Origin: Microbacterium sp. CGR2
GTDB lineage: Bacteria; Actinomycetota; Actinomycetes; Actinomycetales; Microbacteriaceae
DNA: 64,000 bases
Assembly (NCBI RefSeq): GCF_003626735.1
Contig: NZ_RBHX01000001.1
Span: 3,348,001-3,412,000, forward strand
Direction: 5' to 3'
A program made the translations under genes and the position numbers. Positions 1-9,370 of this stretch are shown here, piece by piece. Position 1 is the first letter of the stretch; each line of letters begins with the position of its first letter. The notes beneath the pieces are model-generated. The model saw nothing but the letters and a program-made list of their open reading frames with translations, was not told the DNA's origin and searched no databases.

Positions 1-111
1 CTGCCGTCGTTCGCAGAGTCCGCCGCACCCGGGAGATCCGCCGCACCCGGGAGAGCGGAGTCGACCAGAACCCCTCCCCCCGATCTCCTGCGATGGGCGG
101 AAGCCGGATGA
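1..111 (+). CDS. C-terminal end of an upstream gene, probably imuA
   Basis: Frame 1 is open from the window edge to TGA at 109-111 and ends ...LLRWAEAG. Its stop overlaps the ATG of imuB at 108 (ATGA), so the two genes are translationally coupled. In actinobacteria the gene directly before imuB/dnaE2 is usually imuA (a RecA-like SOS accessory protein). The assignment rests on position only, because the visible 36 residues are low-complexity and carry no domain. Confidence 0.5.
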   Translation: MPSFAESAAPGRSAAPGRAESTRTPPPDLLRWAEAG

Positions 112-1643
112 CCACCCCGCTCCGAGTCCTCGTTCTCTGGTTCCCCGATTGGCCGCTGCGAGCCGCACTGGGCGCACCCCCGCACCAGCCCACCGCTCTG
201 GTGCACGCGAACACCGTCGTGGCGTGCACGGCCTCCGCACGAGAGCACGGGGTGCGCACCGGGCAACGCCGCCGAATCGCTCAGGGACTGCTCTCCTCGC
301 TGAGCGTCCTCCCGCATGACCCGGCCAGAGACGAACGCGCCTTCCTCCCCGTTCTCCAACTCATCGAGAAGCACGCACCGGGTGCGACCCTGCTGCGCCC
401 TGGGCTCGCCATCCTCCGCGCGCGGGGCATCTCCCGGTATCACGGTGGGGAGGGCGAGGCGGCCGGTGCGCTCGCTGCGGTGCTCGCCGACGCCGGCTTT
501 CCCGAGGTGCGCATCGGCGTCGCAGACGGGCCCTTCACCGCAGAGATCGCTGCGCGCGGTCGCGACACCTGCACCGTGGTGCCGCCCGGCCGATCCCAGG
601 AGTTCCTCGCCCCGTACCCCGTCCAGGTGCTCCGAGACGAGCAGATGACCGGCCTCCTCCTTCGCCTCGGAGTGCGTACGCTCGGGGAATTCACCGCCCT
701 CGCTCCGCTCGACGTGCGCGATCGATTCGGTGAACACGGCGCACGTCTGCACGCTCTCGCCTCCGGCGCCGACTCCCGTCCGTTGACTCCCCGTCCGCCT
801 GACCCCGAACTGACACGGAGCATCGAGTTCGAGACGCCTCTGGGAGGAACCGATCAGGTGGCCTTCGCGGTGCGTCAGACAGCAGACGCTGTGCTGCTCG
901 CCCTCGGAGACGCCTCGGTCGTCTGCACCGAGGTACGCATCGATTTCACCGACGACAACGGGACGGTGTTCTCCCGCACCTGGCTGCACCCGACCTGCTT
1001 CGATGCCTCCGACCTCGTCGACCGGGTGCGTTGGCAGCTGGAGGCGCTGGCCGCGGAGTCGGCGAAGGAACCCGTCGACGAGGCGAGGGCGTTCGGGGGC
1101 ATCGTGGCGGTGCGGATCATCCCGGCCGCCGTGGACGATGCCGCCCATCACCAGCCCGGACTCTTCGGCTCCGGCACGGATGAGCGCTTGCACCATGCGG
1201 TCTCTCGCGTGCAGACGATGCTGGGTCATGAGGGCGTGGTGACCGCTGCCCTTGCCGGTGGCCGTTGGCTCGCAGACCGGCAGGTGTTCACCCCCTGGGG
1301 CGAGCGCGCGGTCGCGCCCCGCGACCCGGATTCCCCCTGGCCGGGGAGCCTGCCCGATCCACTCCCCGCAGAAGTGTTCCTGCCACCGCGCCCGATCGGC
1401 GTGCTCGCTGCCGACGGAGCTCTGATCAGCATCGATGAACGCGGCGCCCTCTCCCACGAACCCGCGCACATCGACGGTGCCGGCGTGCAGGCCTGGGCAG
1501 GTCCCTGGCCGGTGCAGGAACGTCGCTGGGCAGCTGACGGAGGCAAGCGCGGACACCGGCTCCAGATCGTCGACGATCGAGATCGCGCCTGGCTGGTCTT
1601 CCGCGCCGGCGAACGCTGGTGGGCCGAAGGTCGGTATCGCTGA
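108..1643 (+). CDS. imuB: ImuB, catalytically inactive Y-family polymerase homologue
   Basis: 511 residues. ImuB is the hub of the ImuA-ImuB-DnaE2 mutasome: it binds the sliding clamp and recruits DnaE2 to damaged DNA. The N-terminus (RVLVLWFPDWP) and the segment RPGLAILRARG align in order with Y-family polymerases, but the DxD-type and SxDE metal-binding motifs are absent, as expected for an ImuB. I prefer ATG 108 over ATG 93 because 108 overlaps the upstream stop and leaves no extra N-terminal residues. The gene ends in TGATG, so dnaE2 starts inside its stop. Expression is probably SOS-controlled from a promoter outside the window. Confidence 0.9.
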   Translation: MTTPLRVLVLWFPDWPLRAALGAPPHQPTALVHANTVVACTASAREHGVRTGQRRRIAQGLLSSLSVLPHDPARDERAFLPVLQLIEKHAPGATLLRPGLAILRARGISRYHGGEGEAAGALAAVLADAGFPEVRIGVADGPFTAEIAARGRDTCTVVPPGRSQEFLAPYPVQVLRDEQMTGLLLRLGVRTLGEFTALAPLDVRDRFGEHGARLHALASGADSRPLTPRPPDPELTRSIEFETPLGGTDQVAFAVRQTADAVLLALGDASVVCTEVRIDFTDDNGTVFSRTWLHPTCFDASDLVDRVRWQLEALAAESAKEPVDEARAFGGIVAVRIIPAAVDDAAHHQPGLFGSGTDERLHHAVSRVQTMLGHEGVVTAALAGGRWLADRQVFTPWGERAVAPRDPDSPWPGSLPDPLPAEVFLPPRPIGVLAADGALISIDERGALSHEPAHIDGAGVQAWAGPWPVQERRWAADGGKRGHRLQIVDDRDRAWLVFRAGERWWAEGRYR

Positions 1644-4600
1644 TGGGGTGGCACAACAAACCAGAGCTGTCCTGGAGTGAGCTGGAGCGCACCCTCAGCG
1701 GAGAGGAGTCGCCTCCGAAGCCGCCCATCCCCGAGCCCCGCGGCACACGACCCGACCCTGGTCCGGTGAGCCGACGGCGACAGCGCACCCCGCCGGTCGC
1801 CATCCCTCCCCCCGAAGACGCCGTTCCGTACGCCGAGCTGCACGCGCACTCGTCGTACTCGTTCCTCGACGGCACCTCCTCCCCCGAGGAGCTCCTCGCC
1901 GAGGCCGAACGTCTCGGCCTGACCGCCCTGGCCCTCACCGATCACGACGGCTTCTACGGCGCCGCTCGTTTCGCCGACGTGGCCGAGCTCATGGAAGTGC
2001 GCCTGCAGACGGTCTTCGGCGCCGAGCTGTCCCTCGACCTGCCAGGGCCGCAGCGAGGCAGTCCCGACCCTGCCGGTGAGCATCTTCTCGTCATCGCCCG
2101 CGGAATGGAGGGGTACCACCGCCTCTCCGGGGCGATCACCACAGCACAACTGCGAGGCGGCGAGAAGGGGCGCCCGGTGTACGACCTCGAAGAGCTGGCA
2201 GCGAGCGCCGGAGGAGACTGGACGATTCTGACCGGATGCCGCAAGGGCGCGGTGCGACGAGGACTCGAGGTCGGGGATGCCGAGACCCCGCTGCGCCGCC
2301 TCGTCGACCTGTTCGGGTCCGATCACGTCGCCGTCGAGCTCTTCGATCACGGCGACCCGCAGGACACCCGGCGCAACGACACGCTCGCCGAGTTGGCCAA
2401 GAAGATGCGGCTTCCCGTGGTGGCGACGAACAACGTGCACTACGCCACTCCCGCTCAAGCTCCGCTGGCCGAGGCGGTGGCTGCGGTCCGCGCGGTGCGC
2501 AGCATGAACGAACTCGATGGCTGGCTGCCCGCACACGGTGGTGCGCACCTGCGCAGCGGAGCAGAGATGTCGGCACGGTTTCAGCGCTACCCGGGTGCGA
2601 TCTCCTACGGACTCGAGCTGGCCGCGGCATCCGCCTTCCCGCTGCGACTCGCCCGGCCTGCGCTGCCCCAGCAGAAGGTCCCCGACTGCCACACGCCGAT
2701 GAGTTGGCTGCGCCGGTTGGTGTGGGATGCCGTGCCGTCGAAGTACCCGCGCCTGGACGAGGACGGGCACCGCCGGATCGAGCGAGAACTGGACGTCATC
2801 GAAGAGAAGGACTTCCCCGGGTACTTCCTCATCGTGCACGGAATCGTCGCTGAAGCGAGGCGGCTCGGCATCCTCTGTCAGGGCCGAGGATCCGCCGCGG
2901 CGAGCGCTGTCTGCTACCTGCTGGGAATCACCGCCGTCGACCCGATCCTCTACCGCCTCCCCTTCGAGCGGTTCCTTGCCACCACCCGGCAGGAGGAACC
3001 GGACATCGACGTGGACTTCGATTCCCGTCGCCGCGAGGAGATCATCCAGTGGGTCTACCGGGAGTACGGCAGGGAGCGGGCCGCCCAGGTGGCGAACGTG
3101 ATCCAGTACCGTCCGAAGAACGCGGTCCGCGACATGGCCAGAGCACTCGGGCATTCCCCGGGGCAACAGGATGCCTGGTCCCGTCAGGTGGATGGCTGGA
3201 GCGCAGGGCTGGAGCCCGCCGACGGGCACGACATCCCCGAGAACGTGCTGGCGTATGCGGGTGAGTTGCTGAAAGCGCCCCGGCATCTCGGCATCCACTC
3301 CGGCGGCATGGTGCTCACGGCACGTCCGGTCGGCGAGGTGGTGCCGGTGGAGCACGCCCGCATGGAGAACCGCACGGTGATCCAGTGGGACAAAGACGAC
3401 TCCGCCTTCATGGGGCTGGTGAAGTTCGACCTTCTCGGACTCGGGATGCTCGCAGCGCTCCAGCACTGCTTCGATCTCATCCGCGAGGCCACGGGTGAGG
3501 AGTGGACCCTGGAGACCCTCCCCAAAGAGGAACCCGGCGTCTACGACATGCTGTGCCGCGCAGACTCGATCGGTGTGTTCCAGGTCGAATCACGCGCGCA
3601 GATCGGCCTGCTCCCCCGCCTGCAACCTCGGAGTTTCTACGACCTCGCCATCCAGATCGCCCTCATCCGTCCCGGCCCCATCCAGGGCGGTGCCGTGCAC
3701 CCGTTCGTCCGACGCAAGATGGCGAAGGACCGCCTCGATGAGGAGAACCGCGAGCGGATGGCACGGGGTGAAGCCCCGGAGACGTTCGAGATCCCCTACC
3801 CGCACAGCGATCTGGAAGACATCCTGAAGCGCACGCTGGGGATCCCCATCTTCCAGGAGCAGCTGATCCAGATGGCGATGGCGGTCGGCGACTGCACCGC
3901 CGACGAGGGAGACCTGCTGCGCCGGGCCATGGGATCCAAGCGCGGCCTTGAGAAGATCGAGAAGGTCAGAGACAAGCTGTACGCAGGTATGGCCCGGCGC
4001 GGCCTCGACGCTGAGACCTCCGACCGTATCTATGCGCAGATCCAGGCGTTCTCCAATTTCGGTTTCGCCGAGTCGCACTCGCTGTCCTTCGCGCTGCTCG
4101 TCTATGCCAGCTCCTGGTTGAAGCTGCACTATCCCGCCGCGTTCCTCGCCGGGCTGCTGCGCTCGCAGCCGATGGGCTTCTACTCCGGGGCGACTCTGAC
4201 CGCAGATGCTCGACGGCATGGCGTGGAGGTGCGGCGCCCCGATCTGCACGTGTCGGGAGCGACCGAGACATTGGAGCCTCTCACCGGCGCGGCTGAGCGG
4301 CGACCGACCGGGGTCGACGACTGTCTCGTCACCCCACAACCGCCGACTCTCCGCTTCGACCGGGACGCCCCGGACGAGTCCGCGTCTCATCGCCGCGATG
4401 GCGGCTACGCGGTGCGGCTGGGACTCAGCGGTATTCGCGGGATCGGTGTGCCGCTGGCGGAGAAGATCGTCGCCGAGCGTGAGGTCAACGGCCGATATCG
4501 TGACCTGCACGATCTGGTGCGGCGTACGGATGCCACGGCCGCTCAACTGGAAGCACTCGCCACCGCCGGCGCGTTCGCCTGTCTTGGTCTGGAGCGTCGC

Positions 4601-5110
4601 GAGGCGATCTGGCTGGCCGGCGCGGCGGCAGAAGACCGGTCACGTTTCCTCCCGGGCACGACCGTATCCGTGCAGCCCCCGCTGTTCGCAGACCAGACCA
4701 GCTACGAAAAGCTCTCCGCAGACCTCTGGGCGACGGGTGTGTCCACCGACGACCACCCGATGACGCACTTCCGGGGCGCACTGCATGCGCGCGGGGTACT
4801 CACCGCCGAGAACGTGAAGACCCATGAGGCCGGTCGACGCATCGAGGTCGCCGGCCTCGTCACACACCGGCAGCGTCCGGCGACCGCGGCCGGCATCACC
4901 TTCCTGAACCTCGAGGACGAGAGCGGGCTGATGAACATCGTCTGCTCGACGGGGGTCTGGAATCGCTATCGTCGCGTGGCCCGCGACTCCCCGGCACTCA
5001 TCATCCGCGGCATCCTGGAGCGTTCCCCCGAGGGCGTGGTCAACATCCTCGCCGATGCCTTCGAAGACCTGCGCACAGGAGTGACGCATCGATCCAGGGA
5101 CTTCCGATGA
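1643..5110 (+). CDS. dnaE2: Error-prone DNA polymerase III alpha subunit DnaE2
   Basis: 1155 residues, normal for DnaE2. It is the catalytic polymerase of SOS mutagenesis and acts with ImuA/ImuB. Start ATG 1643 overlaps the imuB stop and gives the N-terminus MGWHNKPELSWSEL typical of actinobacterial DnaE2; an in-frame ATG 24 bp upstream lies inside imuB. Domains: PHP domain from about residue 64 (LHAHSSYSFLDG), C-family palm with catalytic aspartates in PDIDVDFDSRRRE at about 453-465, helix-hairpin-helix region near 940-980, and an OB-fold at about 1065-1125 (VAGLVTHRQRP...ITFLNLEDESG). No frameshift is seen. Confidence 0.97.
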   Translation: MGWHNKPELSWSELERTLSGEESPPKPPIPEPRGTRPDPGPVSRRRQRTPPVAIPPPEDAVPYAELHAHSSYSFLDGTSSPEELLAEAERLGLTALALTDHDGFYGAARFADVAELMEVRLQTVFGAELSLDLPGPQRGSPDPAGEHLLVIARGMEGYHRLSGAITTAQLRGGEKGRPVYDLEELAASAGGDWTILTGCRKGAVRRGLEVGDAETPLRRLVDLFGSDHVAVELFDHGDPQDTRRNDTLAELAKKMRLPVVATNNVHYATPAQAPLAEAVAAVRAVRSMNELDGWLPAHGGAHLRSGAEMSARFQRYPGAISYGLELAAASAFPLRLARPALPQQKVPDCHTPMSWLRRLVWDAVPSKYPRLDEDGHRRIERELDVIEEKDFPGYFLIVHGIVAEARRLGILCQGRGSAAASAVCYLLGITAVDPILYRLPFERFLATTRQEEPDIDVDFDSRRREEIIQWVYREYGRERAAQVANVIQYRPKNAVRDMARALGHSPGQQDAWSRQVDGWSAGLEPADGHDIPENVLAYAGELLKAPRHLGIHSGGMVLTARPVGEVVPVEHARMENRTVIQWDKDDSAFMGLVKFDLLGLGMLAALQHCFDLIREATGEEWTLETLPKEEPGVYDMLCRADSIGVFQVESRAQIGLLPRLQPRSFYDLAIQIALIRPGPIQGGAVHPFVRRKMAKDRLDEENRERMARGEAPETFEIPYPHSDLEDILKRTLGIPIFQEQLIQMAMAVGDCTADEGDLLRRAMGSKRGLEKIEKVRDKLYAGMARRGLDAETSDRIYAQIQAFSNFGFAESHSLSFALLVYASSWLKLHYPAAFLAGLLRSQPMGFYSGATLTADARRHGVEVRRPDLHVSGATETLEPLTGAAERRPTGVDDCLVTPQPPTLRFDRDAPDESASHRRDGGYAVRLGLSGIRGIGVPLAEKIVAEREVNGRYRDLHDLVRRTDATAAQLEALATAGAFACLGLERREAIWLAGAAAEDRSRFLPGTTVSVQPPLFADQTSYEKLSADLWATGVSTDDHPMTHFRGALHARGVLTAENVKTHEAGRRIEVAGLVTHRQRPATAAGITFLNLEDESGLMNIVCSTGVWNRYRRVARDSPALIIRGILERSPEGVVNILADAFEDLRTGVTHRSRDFR

Positions 5111-5175
5111 ATTCCGATGATTCCCGTTCTTTTCCTTGAGCCACTCCGAATCACCTCAGGAGAGCACGGAATGAC

Positions 5176-5559
5176 TCACCAGAAGCGTTCGGGCTCTTCA
5201 GGCTGCGGCCGATCCGATCCGCCCCAGCGGTCGGCCTCCGCCTTGGCAGCGTCCGCGGCGGCGTCCGCATCGTGCAGGGCCACTCTGGCGCCGGTCGCGC
5301 CCGGCCCGATCGGATCCACGCGGAGAACAGTGCGCGGTCCTCCTCCACCGATGGTCACCGTGCACCCGAGAATGCGGCCGATCCAGCGAGAGACTTCGCC
5401 GCGCGGGTCGTCGGTGTACTGGTAGCGGATGCCCGTGTCGAGATCGACCAGCCCGACGACGACGGGTTCTTGGGTGAACGGATCGGTCTGCTCGGTCACC
5501 TCGACCCGATGGCCGTGAGCGATGGCGACCTGGGCCGAGAGAGTGAGCATCCTGTCCAT
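5176..5559 (-). CDS. Hypothetical protein, 127 aa
   Basis: Unrecognised soluble protein convergent with dnaE2. The first ~75 residues read like a small beta-rich domain (VVVGLVDLDTGIRYQYTDD...GCTVTIGGGGPRTVLRVDPIG); the tail is alanine-rich, then acidic, and ends RFW. No signal peptide or membrane segment. Coding bias is good over its full length. It starts ATG 5559 (MDRMLTLS; M4 is an alternative start). No function assigned. Confidence 0.65.
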   Translation of the reverse strand: MDRMLTLSAQVAIAHGHRVEVTEQTDPFTQEPVVVGLVDLDTGIRYQYTDDPRGEVSRWIGRILGCTVTIGGGGPRTVLRVDPIGPGATGARVALHDADAAADAAKAEADRWGGSDRPQPEEPERFW

Positions 5560-5692
5560 GAGTACACCCTACGAAACGACGCCGAGAAGACAACCGGCAG
5601 CGTCTCGAAGAGAGCTTTCGAATATTTCTTTGTCCCCCAAATGGCGGACACGAGATTTTCGCGCTACTCTGCTAGGCATAGCGGGGGCTATG

Positions 5693-5712
5693 GGCTGATC
5701 GCGAGATCAGCC
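5693..5712. other. Perfect 8-bp hairpin with GCGA tetraloop in a 324-bp non-coding gap
   Basis: The gap 5560-5883 has no convincing gene. It contains GGCTGATC-GCGA-GATCAGCC, a perfect stem closed by a GNRA-type loop, followed at about 5766-5814 by a second possible stem (GCCCTC...GAGGGC). There is no T-tract, so it is not a standard terminator. It may be a structured RNA or leader, but neither flanking gene (5176-5559 and 5884-6108, both minus strand) clearly places it as a 5' UTR element for a known ligand. Confidence 0.35.
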
Positions 5713-5883
5713 GACGAGTGCTGCGATATCTTCGCCGCCTCCCCTACCGTCCGGGATGGGCGGTGAGCCCTCTCGGCGACATCGTCTGGGGACATCATGC
5801 CGCTCGGGAGGGCCATTCCCCGAAATCTGTGCCGACGGCGAGAAGCGCTCTGTCCTGTCACTCGCGCGATCGACTCGGTCACG

Positions 5884-6108
5884 TCACTCGCGCGGGCGAT
5901 CCTCGTCGAGCGGCACCTCCGCATGCTGGTCGGCCAGATCGGCCGCATCCGCCTCTGACTCGTCGAAAGCGGGCGGAGGCGATGTCACATCGACTTCCGG
6001 CTCCGGTTCGACATCGCGCTGCTGGTCTTGTTGATCGGGCTGCGGTTTCTCGTTCTCCCAGCGGTCGCTCGCGCCGCGGATATCGGTGCGGTCACTGTCG
6101 TGAGACAT
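5884..6108 (-). CDS. Small acidic hypothetical protein, 74 aa
   Basis: Starts ATG 6108 (MSHDSDRTDIRGASD) behind a good ribosome-binding site (GAGGAAGGA, 6 nt spacing); a longer frame to 6195 has no such site. The protein is hydrophilic and very acidic/proline-rich, ends ...VPLDEDRPRE, and is likely disordered. No domain recognised. Monocistronic between the non-coding gap and the divergent DUF72 gene. Confidence 0.65.
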   Translation of the reverse strand: MSHDSDRTDIRGASDRWENEKPQPDQQDQQRDVEPEPEVDVTSPPPAFDESEADAADLADQHAEVPLDEDRPRE

Positions 6109-6289
6109 GGCGATTCCTTCCTCTGGCTGACACCTTCCACGATGCGAGCACCCGGGCGCATCCTCCAGGGGGTTGACGAACTGCGATGGATGCACCCGGC
6201 GCTTCGCTCTCGGCCGACCCGCCTAGCGTCTGCCGAGTAGTGGGTCAATGCGCTGGAACAGGGGGCTCCCTCCCACCTACGGTGCGACT

Positions 6290-7159
6290 ATGCAAGGCAA
6301 CCACCCGAACGTCCGAGGTCGTACACGCATCGGCGTGTCCGGCTGGCGTTATCCCAGTTGGCGGGGCGACTTCTATCCTCAGGGCCTGGTCCAGCGCCGG
6401 GAACTCGAGTACATCGGAGAACACTTCTCGACCGTCGAACTCAACGGGTCGTTCTACTCGCTTCAGCGACCGGAGAGCTACCGCAGGTGGAGCGACAGCG
6501 TGCCGGACGATTTCCTCTTCGCGGTGAAGGGTTCCCGCTACGTCACCCATATGCTGCGCCTGCAGAATATCGACCAGGCTCTCGCGAACTTCTTCGCCTC
6601 GGGCGTCCTCGCCTTGGGGCCCCGACTCGGCCCTATCCTTTGGCAGCTGCCGGAGCGGCAGGCTTTCGAACCCGAGGTCCTCGATCGTTTTCTGCGGACC
6701 CTGCCGCGGTCGACCGGTGAGGCGCTGGAGCTGGCTCGCCGTCATGACGAGCGTCTCGAGGGTCGCGCCTGGCTGGAGATCGACGCCGACCGTCCGCTGC
6801 GGTACGCACTCGAACCTCGTTCAGAGACCTTTCACGACGAGCGGTGCGCCCCGTTGCTCCAGCACCACCGAGTTGCGATGACGGTGGCCGACACCGCAGG
6901 GAAGTGGCCGCGTTTCGACGCGCTCACCACCGACTTCGTCTACGTGCGCCTGCACGGGGCCAGCGAGTTGTATCACAGTGGCTACCAGTCCGACGAGCTG
7001 CAGGCGTGGGCCGCACTCATCCGTTCGTGGACGGACGGCACCGATGCTGACGACGGTCGACCTCGAGATGTCTACGTGTACTTCGACAACGACGCTCGCG
7101 GACATGCTCCACACGATGCCTTGGCTCTCGCGACGCTCGTCGAAAGCCGGAGTTCCTGA
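6290..7159 (+). CDS. DUF72 domain protein
   Basis: 289 residues. Recognisable as DUF72 (YecE-like TIM-barrel fold, biochemical role unknown): TRIGVSGWRYPSWRGDFYP at the N-terminus, VELNGSFYSLQRPESYRRW, FAVKGSRYVTHM, and the C-terminal VYVYFDNDARGHAPHDA. I chose ATG 6290 (MQGNHPNVRG) over an in-frame ATG at 6248 because the conserved domain begins about 10 residues after it. Confidence 0.88.
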   Translation: MQGNHPNVRGRTRIGVSGWRYPSWRGDFYPQGLVQRRELEYIGEHFSTVELNGSFYSLQRPESYRRWSDSVPDDFLFAVKGSRYVTHMLRLQNIDQALANFFASGVLALGPRLGPILWQLPERQAFEPEVLDRFLRTLPRSTGEALELARRHDERLEGRAWLEIDADRPLRYALEPRSETFHDERCAPLLQHHRVAMTVADTAGKWPRFDALTTDFVYVRLHGASELYHSGYQSDELQAWAALIRSWTDGTDADDGRPRDVYVYFDNDARGHAPHDALALATLVESRSS

Positions 7160-7302
7160 GTCGCTGAGGACGAGCCGCCGCGACCGAGCCGCCCCGAATG
7201 CCGGGAGAGCGGCATCCGCGTCCTCCCGCATCCTGGATACGGCGGGGCGGGGCACGGGCGACACTATGGCGTGCGCGTGAGACGCCCGCCTAGCATGGCC
7301 GC

Positions 7303-7698
7303 ATGAGGCGAAGTGGTGTGGCCGTCGTGGTGGCCTCCTTGACGCTGGTCGTGGCGAGCTGCTCAGCGGCACCCGATCCGCAGCCCGAGCCGGAGCCGCT
7401 GGCGGTGTACTCGCGGACCGGCTACGGCATGGACGCCCTGCTCGAGGGGACTCTGCGGGTGGTCGACGGATGCGTCGTCGTCGGAAGCGGCGAGAGCCCG
7501 ACCACCATCCCGATGTTCCCGTCAGACGACGCGGCCTGGGATGCCGAGACTGACGAACTCATCTGGAAGGGTGAGCGGTACGGTGACGGCGACCCGATCT
7601 CCCTTGGCGGCGGCAGCGTGGGGACGGAAGGCATCGAGGGTTCTTACCTCCCGGAAGCGTGCAAGGGCGACGAGATCTTCCTCGTGTCTCCGTTCTGA
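7303..7698 (+). CDS. Small secreted lipoprotein, unknown function
   Basis: 131 residues. N-terminal lipoprotein signal MRRSGVAVVVASLTLVVASC with the lipobox cysteine at residue 20, then an Ala/Pro/Glu-rich linker and a ~100-residue extracellular domain (VVDGCVVVGSGES, DELIWKGERYGDGD, SYLPEACKGDEIF) with two further cysteines that could pair. Predicted to be anchored to the outer face of the membrane. Domain not recognised; convergent with the next gene. Confidence 0.8.
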   Translation: MRRSGVAVVVASLTLVVASCSAAPDPQPEPEPLAVYSRTGYGMDALLEGTLRVVDGCVVVGSGESPTTIPMFPSDDAAWDAETDELIWKGERYGDGDPISLGGGSVGTEGIEGSYLPEACKGDEIFLVSPF

Positions 7699-7747
7699 CT
7701 CGGCCTGCCGCGACTCCGCCAACCCTCACGCCTGCTTCTCGAGCGCG

Positions 7748-9370
7748 TCACCGCCCGTCGCCCGCGCGGTAGCGTGATCGCCCGGCGACGATGGTCTCGA
7801 TGACGCGCGCTTCGAGGAGGGATGCCGCTCCTTCCGCGAAGGGGTCAGTGTCGAGCACGACCAGGTCGGCGGCGAATCCGGGCGCGATCCGACCGCGCCA
7901 CTCGCCGTCGCCGACCGAGGCCGCGGCGTCGCGCGTGGCGTGACCGATCGCGGCGGCGAGCGGGAGCGCGAATTGCGGATGGGTGGCCGGGACCGACCGG
8001 TCGAGTGCGGAGGCCCGGGTCGATGCGACGTACATGTTCGCCAACGCATCATGTGGTGCGGTCGGTGCGTCGGTGGAGAACGCCAGCAGCGCCCCCGCCT
8101 CTTCGTATTCCGGCCACGGGAAGGCACGGTCCACGCGATCGTCGCCCAGCATCTCCGCCCAGTTCTCGAAGATCGCCGGATCACTGTGCACCGGTTGCAT
8201 CGATGCGGTCACGCCGAGTCGCGCCATCCGCTCCGCCGTTCCGGGCGCGGCGTACTCGAGGTGCTCGATGCGGTGTCTGCGGAGGCGTCCGCCATTGACG
8301 GCCACAGCGTGTTCGATGGCATCGAGGGCGATCTCGCTGGCGTAGTCGCCGATCGCGTGCTGTGCGACCTGGAGGCCCGCGGCATCCGCTGCAGCCACGA
8401 CGGGCTTCAGCTGCTCGATCGGCCAGATGGGCTCTGCGTTCGTGCCGTCGGCGTACGGATGCCGCAGGGCTGCGGTGCAGGCGTCGATCACTCCGTCGAG
8501 GATGAGTTTGATGCCGACGATGCGCAGCCACGGCGTCGACGCGGAGCGCGCGAGTTCCGCGGCACGCGCGACCTGCGCGAGGTTCGCGGCCTCATCGCCT
8601 GTGTTGTTCACGATCCAGTGCGCGGCGACACGGATCGGCAGCTCGCCCCCGTGCCTTTCCTGCGCGCGCCGGAACGCGTCGAGTCCGAACTCGTCGAAGG
8701 CCATGTCGATCGCACCCGTGACCCCGGTGGCGAGATATGCCGCGATGACGCGTTCCGCATCGACGTCGCGGTCGGCGTCGGTGGTCGCCGCGTCCCGATG
8801 AGCCCAGGCATACTGCGTCGCGGCGGTCTCGTACAGGAGCCCGGTCGGTTCTCCGGCAGCATCCTTGGCGATGTGACCGCCGAGCGGATCGGGGGTATCG
8901 CGCGTGATGCCGAGCTCGGCGAGGGCCGCGCTGTTGACCCAGCAGGAGTGATAGTCGTTGGCGTCGAGGTACACGGGGATGTCTGCGACGACGGCATCGA
9001 TCATCGCCGCCGTCGGCGTGCCGTCGGGTACCGAGTCGAAGAGCCACCCTCGTCCGCGGAGGACGGTCGCCGATGGATTGTCGGCGCGGGCTTCGCGCAA
9101 CAGAGTCTGGATTTCCTCGAGGCTGCGGGAAGCGGTGAGCGGGACCTGGCCGAGTGCGGCACCTGTCATCAGCAGGTGGGTGTGCGCGTCGGTGAACCCG
9201 GGAAGCACCAGCCGGCCTCCGAGGTCGACGGTCTTGTCGGCTTCGGGGGCATCGTCGGCGCTTCCCACGTGCACGATCGTTTCGCCGTCCATCACGAACC
9301 CTTCTGCCCACGCGGCCGTGGGGTCGGGATCGGCGGTGAAGATGCGTCCATTCACGTAGTGAGTGATCAC
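7748..9370 (-). CDS. Amidohydrolase family 3 (YtcJ-like) metal-dependent hydrolase
   Basis: 540 residues. Start GTG 9370 follows GGAAGGA and overlaps the TGA of the upstream permease (GTGA). Amidohydrolase features: N-terminal beta-sandwich ([12 protein letters not shown]), metal-binding HxH in [11 protein letters not shown] (~H63/H65), QHAIGDYA and HRIEHLEY histidines, and [11 protein letters not shown] near the C-terminus as the last metal ligand. YtcJ-like enzymes act on exocyclic C-N bonds of small amides; the substrate here is unknown. Coupling to an NCS1 permease suggests it hydrolyses what the permease imports (a nucleobase, hydantoin or related amide; inference). Confidence 0.9.
   Translation of the reverse strand: MITHYVNGRIFTADPDPTAAWAEGFVMDGETIVHVGSADDAPEADKTVDLGGRLVLPGFTDAHTHLLMTGAALGQVPLTASRSLEEIQTLLREARADNPSATVLRGRGWLFDSVPDGTPTAAMIDAVVADIPVYLDANDYHSCWVNSAALAELGITRDTPDPLGGHIAKDAAGEPTGLLYETAATQYAWAHRDAATTDADRDVDAERVIAAYLATGVTGAIDMAFDEFGLDAFRRAQERHGGELPIRVAAHWIVNNTGDEAANLAQVARAAELARSASTPWLRIVGIKLILDGVIDACTAALRHPYADGTNAEPIWPIEQLKPVVAAADAAGLQVAQHAIGDYASEIALDAIEHAVAVNGGRLRRHRIEHLEYAAPGTAERMARLGVTASMQPVHSDPAIFENWAEMLGDDRVDRAFPWPEYEEAGALLAFSTDAPTAPHDALANMYVASTRASALDRSVPATHPQFALPLAAAIGHATRDAAASVGDGEWRGRIAPGFAADLVVLDTDPFAEGAASLLEARVIETIVAGRSRYRAGDGR

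Noticed and set aside
1226..3466. Long minus-strand frame (746 codons) opposite imuB/dnaE2
   Set aside because: It is fully antisense to strongly conserved polymerase coding sequence; its translation is rich in Arg, Gly and His without a domain.
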